From Candidatus Subteraquimicrobium carltonvillense (GTDB lineage Bacteria > Actinomycetota > Aquicultoria > Subteraquimicrobiales > Subteraquimicrobiaceae), in contig DDKQ01000031.1 in NCBI GenBank assembly GCA_002339355.1, forward strand, positions 1 through 6,697: a DNA stretch of 6,697 bases. The letters run 5' to 3'. The notes under the pieces were generated by a model. It had not been told where the DNA came from and did no database searches. It saw only the letters and a list, made by a program, of their open reading frames with translations. Positions 1 to 4,906 of the stretch are shown here, piece after piece. A program made the translations under genes and the position numbers. Position 1 is the first letter of the stretch. Each line of letters starts with the position of its first letter.

Positions 1-62
1 CTAGCTGGAGTCAATATCTCCAACCTAGACTGGCTGTCATGGTGTCTACCGAAAGGAGCAAC
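1..62. other. Non-coding leader with small potential stem-loops
   Basis: I see no convincing gene here. Two frames stay open for a while but contain nothing recognisable, and they run into the operator region. The stretch can fold into short hairpins: TGGAG at 6-10 pairs with CTCCA at 18-22 around a 7-base loop, flanked by CTAG at 1-4 and 25-28, and TAGAC at 26-30 can pair with GTCTA at 44-48. A CCGAAAGG at 49-56 could form a GNRA-type loop. This could be the 3' end of an upstream transcript or a structured RNA cut by the window edge. It could also be chance. Confidence 0.25.
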
Positions 63-89
63 ATTTTATTGGACGCTCCCAAATTTTTT
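55..89 (+). terminator. Possible rho-independent terminator upstream of the operon
   Basis: GGAGC at 55-59 pairs with GCTCC at 75-79 across a 15-base loop, and six T follow at 84-89 after a short CAAA. The arrangement resembles an intrinsic terminator for a gene to the left of the window. The 5-bp stem and long loop make it weak. Part of it (63-89) recurs inverted at the right edge of the window, so it may be a repeated terminator-like element. Confidence 0.35.
63..89 (+). repeat. Left copy of a 27-base inverted repeat pair
   Basis: Positions 63-89 match the reverse complement of 6671-6697 at 25 of 27 positions; the mismatches are at 72 and 84. The shared core is ATTTTATTG, one variable base, then ACGCTCCCAAA and a T-rich tail. 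The two copies sit in the intergenic regions on either side of the five-gene cluster, pointing towards each other. No transposase lies between them, so a dispersed intergenic repeat or repeated terminator is more likely than the ends of one mobile unit. Confidence 0.6.
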
Positions 90-98
90 AAATTTTTC

Positions 99-127
99 TT
101 GCTTTACAAAAATGTTCATATTATACT
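99..127 (+). promoter_or_regulatory. Alternative sigma70-like promoter
   Basis: TTGCTT (99-104) and TATACT (122-127) are separated by exactly 17 bases. The -10 matches the consensus well, the -35 only at its first three bases. The -10 lies inside the first NrdR-like box, so occupancy of that box would block it. It competes with the better-matching pair at 145-172 for the role of operon promoter, and both could be used. Confidence 0.35.
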
Positions 128-138
128 ACATCTAGTAT
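123..138 (+). promoter_or_regulatory. NrdR-like box 1
   Basis: ATACTA (123-128) and TAGTAT (133-138) are perfect inverted arms around CATC; the palindrome extends one more pair to 122-139. Against the NrdR-box consensus as I recall it (acaCwAtATaTwGtgt), 12 of 16 positions match, including the C and G eight bases apart. NrdR is the ATP/dATP-sensing bacterial repressor of ribonucleotide reductase genes, and the gene downstream is a reductase. Confidence 0.65.
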
Positions 139-144
139 ATGAAA

Positions 145-172
145 TTGCCAAGATTACAATATATATTGTAAT
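145..172 (+). promoter_or_regulatory. Probable sigma70-like promoter of the nrdD operon
   Basis: TTGCCA (145-150) and TGTAAT (167-172) each match the bacterial consensus at five of six positions, with a 16-base spacer. Transcription would start near 179-180, leaving a leader of about 30 bases before the TTG start of nrdD. The second NrdR-like box fills the spacer and the first lies just upstream of the -35, a layout expected for repression. Confidence 0.5.
154..169 (+). promoter_or_regulatory. NrdR-like box 2
   Basis: This box lies within a perfect 20-base palindrome at 153-172 (arms ATTACAATAT and ATATTGTAAT). Placed at 154-169 it matches the recalled NrdR consensus at 13 of 16 positions, and so does the frame two bases to the right. 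In the 154-169 placement it is 15 bases from box 1, giving 31 bp centre to centre. That same-face spacing of about three helical turns is typical of tandem NrdR boxes. The AT-rich alternation makes the exact register uncertain. Confidence 0.6.
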
Positions 173-196
173 ATATTAATGTAAAAACCTGTGAAT

Positions 197-202
197 GGGA
201 GG
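197..202 (+). promoter_or_regulatory. Shine-Dalgarno site that fixes the nrdD start at TTG 212
   Basis: GGGAGG ends nine bases before an in-frame TTG at 212. The in-frame GTG at 191 lies upstream of this site and has no purine-rich stretch of its own before it, so the TTG is the better start. Confidence 0.65.
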
Positions 203-211
203 AAACACAAA

Positions 212-3200
212 TTGGCTCCAAAGATCATTAATGTGATAAAGAGCCTTCCGAAACCGAGCGATACCACCGACATCGCTCTTCTGGTTAGTACCTCCTCAAA
301 ATCTGAGATCAACAGCTGGGATAAATCGAAGATCGTGAACTCTTTAATTAAGGAGACGGGCGCCAGCAGCGAACTCGCTCAGGAAATAGCGGATGCCGTG
401 GAGAGGAAAATATTTGAAAGCAACTTTGGAACCATCACGACCAGCATAATTCGGGAGCTCATCGACATAGAATTGATCGAGCGCGGTTTGACAATGATAC
501 ATAAAAAACATTCCCACCTGGGATTGCCAATGTACGATGTGGAGCAAATCATCATAAGTGCCAATAAAGAAAATAGCAACACAACACATAACCCGGAATC
601 CATCAATCTCACCATCGCCGAAACTATCCTAAAGGAATTCGCCTTGAGGAAGGTCTTCAACGAAGATGTGGCCCTAGCACATCTGATGGGAGATATCCAC
701 CTCCACGACCTAGGATTTATAGTGAGACCTTATACCTACATGGGTGATAGCGTAATCTCTGTAAAAAGACAGGGAGAACTGGAGAGAATCCAATCAATAA
801 AGCAGCTCTATGAAGATCTTCCCTTTGAGATTCAAATAGAAGAAGGCGTTTGGATAAAACGCCCAATTGGTCCCCTTTTCATATTGGATAAACAGGAAAG
901 GTGGACACGAATAGTTCAGCTCACCAAGAAGGCAAAGGGCGATAAACAAATGCTTTTCATTCGCACATCGGATGGTAAGCAACAGGTTGTGACCCATGAT
1001 CATCCCATGATTACCACCCAAGGAATCAAGCCCTGTTTTGCTTTAAAAATAGGCGACAAACTCTACACAGAAAACTATAAATTCAAAAGCTATAACATAA
1101 CTCACATTAACTTGGTCGAAGAATTCATTGCAGCAACCGTGGATGGTTCTCGATACAACAAAACACCAGTCACTTTACGCCTAACTGAGGAGTTGGGTTG
1201 GATACTTGGATTTTATATGGCCGAAGGACATCAGAGCGAACATACCATCGCCTTTACCTGCGATGGCGAGGGCAAGGAAAAGCTCATTGAGAATTTGAAT
1301 AAGCTCAATATCCCCTTTGAGCAGAAGAAGCGCAGGAACCGTATCGTTATTAATGACTGTTTGATCAGAGATCTTTTCATTAATGTCTGGCGTGTGGGAA
1401 CTACTGCAAGAAACAAAGCCTTACCTCCGGAGCTACATAGCTATTCGCTGGATTTTATAAGGGGTGTAATCGCGGGGATTATAGATGGAGATGGGAGCGT
1501 AGATGGAGCGAGTATTTCCATTCGAGTCAGTTCAGCCACTTTAGTTAACCAACTAGCCTATATCCTTCAGATGTTAGGCTTTAACCCATCCGCAAGAAAA
1601 CCTCAGGGTGTGGGTAGTATCAGGCAACATAAAGGTAGAACCATTATTCAACGCTATCCCATCTGGTGTATAGCCTTTGGCAAGAAAGCTGAGATTCAAC
1701 TTCCATCCTTCAAATATAAAAAAGCACCTTCTCCCAAAAATTGCACCACGATTCGGGAATCTGGTGTCGTGGAAGTCACTCATATAGAGCCGGTGGATAT
1801 CCCCGATGAATACATTTATGACATAACTACTGAAAGCAATACTTTCATCTGCAACGGAATATACTCACACAATTGCGGGGGTCATTCGCTGGAATACATT
1901 AAAAAGTATGGTTTGGCTCTGCCCAATATTACCAGTACTTCTAAGCCAGCGAGACACGCGGAAGTACTCATCGGACACGTGGTAAAAATGGCCTCGAGCC
2001 TGCAAGCTCATTATGCTGGCGCCGTGGGCTGGGAAGCTGTAAACATGTTTTTCGCTCCCTATCTTGTGGATCGCTCCTATAAGGAAATTCGACAACTGGC
2101 ACAGATGCTCATATATGAATTCAATCAACTTGCAGGAGCCAGAGGTTCCCAAGTGGTGTTCACGGATTTCAATCTCTACTGGAATATACCGAGACATTTC
2201 AGAGATACCCCTGCCATTGGTCCGGGTGGAGAATACACCGGAAAAACGTACAAGGAATACGAAAGAGAGGCACAGCTTTTCCTAAAGGCGATGTTTGAGG
2301 TTTATCTCGAAGGCGATGCTTTAGGGAAGACATTCATCTTCCCAAAGCCCTTACTGCATATAAATGAGGATTTCTTTAAGACACCCGGTTGGGAAGAATT
2401 TCTCCATCTTGCCTGTAAAATGGCGAGTAAGCATGGCATCACCTACTTCGTTTTTGATAGGGGAGATGAAACTACTGTATCACAATGTTGCAGATTGAAG
2501 TTAAGACTCGGAGAAAAGGATCTGGAAGAGGCGAAAACTCCCGAGAAAATGAGGTTTTCGGCTCTTCAAAACATCACCATCAATCTTCCGCGAATAGCCT
2601 ATAAAAGCCACGGTAATGACGAACTCCTTTTCACAGAGCTCAATCGGATTCTCGAACTGGTCGCCAAGGCACACCTCCAGAAGAAAAGGTTTATTAAAAG
2701 CCTCTTGGATCTTGGAAAGAGTGGTCCCCTGGCTCTGCTCAGTGTATCGCGTAATGGTGATCCATATCTCCGCTTGGAAAGGCTCACTTATTTGGTCGGA
2801 TTATTGGGCTTAAACGAGATGGTCCAGGCTCACCTGGGACAAGAGCTACACGAATCCGAAGAGGCCCTAAAGTTCGGGCTGAAGGTAGTCTCGCACATGA
2901 ATCTGAAATGCAAACAGTTATCGGATATGTACGAGATCAAACTAGTGCTGGAAGAATCCCCGGCCGAATCCAGTGGTTATCGTCTGGCAAAGCTCGATAT
3001 GAAGTATTATCCGAAACAGACAAGGAAGGTAATTAAGGGTAACATCCAAAATAACGAATACTACTACACAAACAGCATTCACCTGGCAGTGGATGCGCCA
3101 GTGGATTATACTGAGAGGGTTGAAAAGCAGAGCTTATTTCACCCCCTAATCGAAGCCGGAAGTATAGTCCACATCTGGCTGGGCGAAAATGAACCACCCC

Positions 3201-3535
3201 CAGAATCCATCGAAAATTTCGTCATTAAAACATTCAAAAATACACACTGTGCGCAGATAGCCTTCAGCCCGGAATTTACCGTTTGCGATAATTGTAGGAG
3301 GACTTCCCGAGGCTTATTCGACATTTGTCCCCTTTGTAGTTCCAATGACGTATATGGAATCACCCGCATCGTGGGCTATTTCTCGAAAGTTCCCACGTGG
3401 AATAAGGGGAAGATGGGGGAACTTAAGGAAAGAATAAGAACCAATCTGGGGGGACGTAATGGTGAAGGTGAAGCTGTTTTGGAAACCGGATTGCCCGATA
3501 TGTCCCGCAGCCAAAGCCCTCATTGCCAATATTGA
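212..3535 (+). CDS. nrdD: Anaerobic (class III) ribonucleoside-triphosphate reductase, intein-containing precursor
   Basis: This enzyme reduces ribonucleotides to deoxyribonucleotides in the cytoplasm of anaerobes by glycyl-radical chemistry. From TTG 212 the precursor is 1107 residues; removing the 380-residue intein (734-1873) leaves 727, a normal NrdD length. An ATP-cone-like region (WDKSKI and following helices) lies at about residues 20-95. In spliced numbering the active-site cysteines should be C175 (start of CGGHSLEY) and the CC of SQCCRL at 379-380. Zinc-type cysteines CDNC and CPLC are at 645/648 and 659/662, and the glycyl radical is G675 in RIVGYF. These positions sit close to those I recall for E. 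coli NrdD (C175, C384, G681). About 52 residues follow the radical glycine, more than usual; the last 25 or so overlap the next gene after a G6 run. The redoxin next door suggests a thiol-dependent subtype rather than a formate-dependent one (inference). A GTG at 191 is the alternative start. Confidence 0.95.
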   Translation: MAPKIINVIKSLPKPSDTTDIALLVSTSSKSEINSWDKSKIVNSLIKETGASSELAQEIADAVERKIFESNFGTITTSIIRELIDIELIERGLTMIHKKHSHLGLPMYDVEQIIISANKENSNTTHNPESINLTIAETILKEFALRKVFNEDVALAHLMGDIHLHDLGFIVRPYTYMGDSVISVKRQGELERIQSIKQLYEDLPFEIQIEEGVWIKRPIGPLFILDKQERWTRIVQLTKKAKGDKQMLFIRTSDGKQQVVTHDHPMITTQGIKPCFALKIGDKLYTENYKFKSYNITHINLVEEFIAATVDGSRYNKTPVTLRLTEELGWILGFYMAEGHQSEHTIAFTCDGEGKEKLIENLNKLNIPFEQKKRRNRIVINDCLIRDLFINVWRVGTTARNKALPPELHSYSLDFIRGVIAGIIDGDGSVDGASISIRVSSATLVNQLAYILQMLGFNPSARKPQGVGSIRQHKGRTIIQRYPIWCIAFGKKAEIQLPSFKYKKAPSPKNCTTIRESGVVEVTHIEPVDIPDEYIYDITTESNTFICNGIYSHNCGGHSLEYIKKYGLALPNITSTSKPARHAEVLIGHVVKMASSLQAHYAGAVGWEAVNMFFAPYLVDRSYKEIRQLAQMLIYEFNQLAGARGSQVVFTDFNLYWNIPRHFRDTPAIGPGGEYTGKTYKEYEREAQLFLKAMFEVYLEGDALGKTFIFPKPLLHINEDFFKTPGWEEFLHLACKMASKHGITYFVFDRGDETTVSQCCRLKLRLGEKDLEEAKTPEKMRFSALQNITINLPRIAYKSHGNDELLFTELNRILELVAKAHLQKKRFIKSLLDLGKSGPLALLSVSRNGDPYLRLERLTYLVGLLGLNEMVQAHLGQELHESEEALKFGLKVVSHMNLKCKQLSDMYEIKLVLEESPAESSGYRLAKLDMKYYPKQTRKVIKGNIQNNEYYYTNSIHLAVDAPVDYTERVEKQSLFHPLIEAGSIVHIWLGENEPPPESIENFVIKTFKNTHCAQIAFSPEFTVCDNCRRTSRGLFDICPLCSSNDVYGITRIVGYFSKVPTWNKGKMGELKERIRTNLGGRNGEGEAVLETGLPDMSRSQSPHCQY
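734..1873 (+). mobile_element. LAGLIDADG homing-endonuclease intein within NrdD
   Basis: This in-frame 380-residue insertion splits the family motif RPY|CGGHSLEY. Block A is TYMGDSVISV. Block B has the TxxH motif THDH (intein T87, H90). The C-terminal block is YDITTESNTF..., ending SHN|C, with H379, N380 and a Cys at +1. Two dodecapeptides mark a LAGLIDADG endonuclease: LGWILGFYMAEG (154-165, acid E164) and GVIAGIIDGDGS (244-255, acid D253). Both acids are present, so the endonuclease may be active. Spacing in block A and the homologous extein boundary both make residue 1 a Thr rather than the usual Cys, Ser or Ala. I see no class 3 signature: no Trp in block B and an Asp where the block F Cys would be. 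The N boundary could be off by a residue; the C boundary is firm. Confidence 0.93.
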
Positions 3536-3716
3536 TTTCGATAACGTGGAGTATTATAACTTGGATGAAGCGAATGGGCTCGCTGAGGCAGTATTCTACG
3601 GAATAATGTCCACACCATCCATCGTTATTACGAACGATAACGGAAAGGAGATTCACTCTTGGTGTGGCGAGTTGCCATCCCTTGATGAACTACAGAAATG
3701 CCTACAAAAGCCATAG
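3459..3716 (+). CDS. nrdH: NrdH/glutaredoxin-like thiol redoxin
   Basis: This 85-residue protein has the thioredoxin-fold hallmarks: a beta strand, then CPIC (C12, C15) at the start of the first helix, and a cis-proline loop STPS with P53. It is most likely a small cytoplasmic dithiol donor that re-reduces the active-site cysteines of NrdD, because it lies between nrdD and its activase. An extra Cys at 69 (SWCGE) and another at 81 are not part of the core motif. The start ATG 3459 lies within the last 77 bases of nrdD, in another frame, five bases after a GGGGGG run that may serve as a weak ribosome site; GTG 3462 is a close alternative. An in-frame TAA at 3435-3437 limits any upstream extension. 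Family and fold are clear, but the exact subfamily name (NrdH or generic glutaredoxin) is less so. Confidence 0.85.
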   Translation: MVKVKLFWKPDCPICPAAKALIANIDFDNVEYYNLDEANGLAEAVFYGIMSTPSIVITNDNGKEIHSWCGELPSLDELQKCLQKP

Positions 3717-4414
3717 AAATCAAAGGATTTATTCCAGTAACCATGTTAGACTGGGATGGCAAACTCGCCTCCACTTTATTCGTGGGGGGCTGCAATTTAA
3801 GATGCCCATTTTGCCAAAATGCTCCTCTGGTCACTTGCCCGGAGAGTATCCCCAATGTGGAATGGAAGGAGGTAGAAAAGCACCTCAAAGCCAAAAAATC
3901 GTGGTTAGACGGTTGTGTGGTCACTGGCGGAGAGCCCACCATCCACTCTGGACTCAAGAATTTATTGTCCGGGATCAAAAAATTGGAGTATCCGGTGAAG
4001 CTGGATACCAATGGGACCCTGCCTCGGGTTCTCCGCCAGTTAATTCAGGATAAACTCGTGGATTTTATCGCCATGGATATCAAGACAACCCTCCCAAAGT
4101 ATCTCCTGGCCACCAGGACGAAGATTGAAACGGAGGTAATAAAGGAAAGCATAAATCTCATATCAAAATCGGGAATCGGCCATGAATTTAGAACCACTGT
4201 TGTACCTGGATTCGTTGAAAGGGAGGATATTCTAGAAGTTGCAAAATATCTTGGACATTTGGGTGCCAAGCGATATGTGCTACAGCAATTCAACCCAAGG
4301 ACTGTACTTGATCCTAAGGTTGGAAAAATTAAACCCTTTTCGAGGAAATATCTACTCAAATTGGTTAAGGAATGCAATAAATTCGTACCCACAAAGCTCA
4401 GGGGAGCAGGATGA
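3698..4414 (+). CDS. nrdG: Anaerobic ribonucleotide reductase activating protein (radical SAM)
   Basis: This 238-residue radical-SAM enzyme generates the glycyl radical on NrdD, using SAM and a 4Fe-4S cluster. The cluster motif CNLRCPFC gives C32, C36 and C39; TGGEPT (76-81) is the SAM-binding GGE motif; KLDTNG (101-106) is a further family motif. The opening (IKGFIPVTMLDWDGK...) and the length fit the NrdG2-type activases (TIGR02495, recalled and not searched), which are longer than E. coli NrdG. The gene overlaps nrdH by 19 bases and has no clear Shine-Dalgarno site before ATG 3698, so translational coupling to nrdH is likely. An ATG at 3743 would cut into the conserved N-terminus and is a poorer start. 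Confidence 0.92.
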   Translation: MPTKAIEIKGFIPVTMLDWDGKLASTLFVGGCNLRCPFCQNAPLVTCPESIPNVEWKEVEKHLKAKKSWLDGCVVTGGEPTIHSGLKNLLSGIKKLEYPVKLDTNGTLPRVLRQLIQDKLVDFIAMDIKTTLPKYLLATRTKIETEVIKESINLISKSGIGHEFRTTVVPGFVEREDILEVAKYLGHLGAKRYVLQQFNPRTVLDPKVGKIKPFSRKYLLKLVKECNKFVPTKLRGAG

Positions 4415-4418
4415 GAAA

Positions 4419-4441
4419 CCTTTTGGGATTTAACCAAAAGG
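4419..4441 (+). other. 8-bp hairpin between nrdG and dut
   Basis: CCTTTTGG (4419-4426) and CCAAAAGG (4434-4441) are perfect inverted arms around a 7-base loop, starting four bases after the nrdG stop. No T run follows, so it is not a standard terminator. The right arm overlaps the purine-rich AAAAGGGG (4436-4443) that should be the ribosome site of dut, ten bases before its ATG. It could protect an upstream mRNA end or modulate dut translation. Confidence 0.5.
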
Positions 4442-4453
4442 GGATTCGATCTG

Positions 4454-4885
4454 ATGGAAATTAAACTAAAGCAATTGGATAAAGACTTACCAATTCCTCG
4501 ATATGCTCATGATGGCGACGCTGGTTGTGATCTCTACAGCCGCATTGATATCACTCTTGAGCCCGGGGAAAGAGCATTAATACCCACTGGAATTGCCCTA
4601 AGCATCCCCCCAGGATATGCAGGCTTCATCCAACCAAGATCCGGACTAGCTTTAAAGCACGGTATCAGCATACTTAATACCCCCGGGCTCATAGATTCTC
4701 ATTACCGCGGAGAAATTTGCGTTATTTTAATCAATCAAGATGTCCAAAAAAGTTTCGAGGTAAAAAGGGGAGATAAAATAGCCCAGCTAATTATCCAAAG
4801 GGTTGAGAATATAACCTTTCGGGTGGTCGGTGAACTCGATGCCACGGGGCGGGGAAGTGGAGGGTTCGGAAGCTCAGGGATATAA
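4454..4885 (+). CDS. dut: Deoxyuridine 5'-triphosphate nucleotidohydrolase (dUTPase)
   Basis: This enzyme hydrolyses dUTP to dUMP and pyrophosphate, keeping uracil out of DNA and supplying dUMP for thymidylate synthesis. The protein is 143 residues, typical of the homotrimeric family, and all five motifs are in order: DAGCDLYS (22-29), PRSGLA (61-66), GLIDSHYRGE (78-87, catalytic D81 and uracil-stacking Y84), RGDKIAQL (105-112) and the C-terminal arm RGSGGFGSSG (133-142). His at 83 replaces an Asp common in motif 3, a position that varies. The start ATG 4454 follows AAAAGGGG at a 10-base spacing, partly held in the hairpin at 4419-4441. Its place 39 bases after nrdG fits a reductase acting on triphosphates, a route that can make dUTP. 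Confidence 0.95.
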   Translation: MEIKLKQLDKDLPIPRYAHDGDAGCDLYSRIDITLEPGERALIPTGIALSIPPGYAGFIQPRSGLALKHGISILNTPGLIDSHYRGEICVILINQDVQKSFEVKRGDKIAQLIIQRVENITFRVVGELDATGRGSGGFGSSGI

Positions 4886-4895
4886 GAATAAATGG

Positions 4896-4901
4896 AAGGT
4901 G
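4896..4901 (+). promoter_or_regulatory. Shine-Dalgarno site favouring the ade start at 4907
   Basis: AAGGTG at 4896-4901, within GGAAGGTGG, pairs with the anti-Shine-Dalgarno sequence at a near-ideal distance from ATG 4907. The in-frame ATG at 4892 is preceded only by a weak AGGGA with a long spacer. Confidence 0.55.
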
Positions 4902-4906
4902 GCCTC

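Noticed and set aside
48..80. Glycine riboswitch, because of ACCGAAAGGAGCAA and a nearby TTGGAC
   Set aside because: The required CTCAGG-AAA-GGAC half and the matching stems are absent, the GAAA has one A too many, and the downstream genes have no link to glycine.
3..178. Open reading frame along the leader (third frame, open to the TAA at 177-179)
   Set aside because: It has no recognisable motif, reads through the AT-rich operators and promoter elements, and ends right before nrdD.
734..1873. Class 3 intein, given the lack of Cys at position 1
   Set aside because: The block B region has no Trp and the block F position expected to be Cys is Asp; +1 is Cys rather than Ser or Thr.
3628..4011. 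Long minus-strand open frames opposite nrdH/nrdG, and others opposite nrdD, nrdG, dut and ade
   Set aside because: They lie fully opposite well-supported genes, show no family motifs and have no ribosome sites or spacing of their own.
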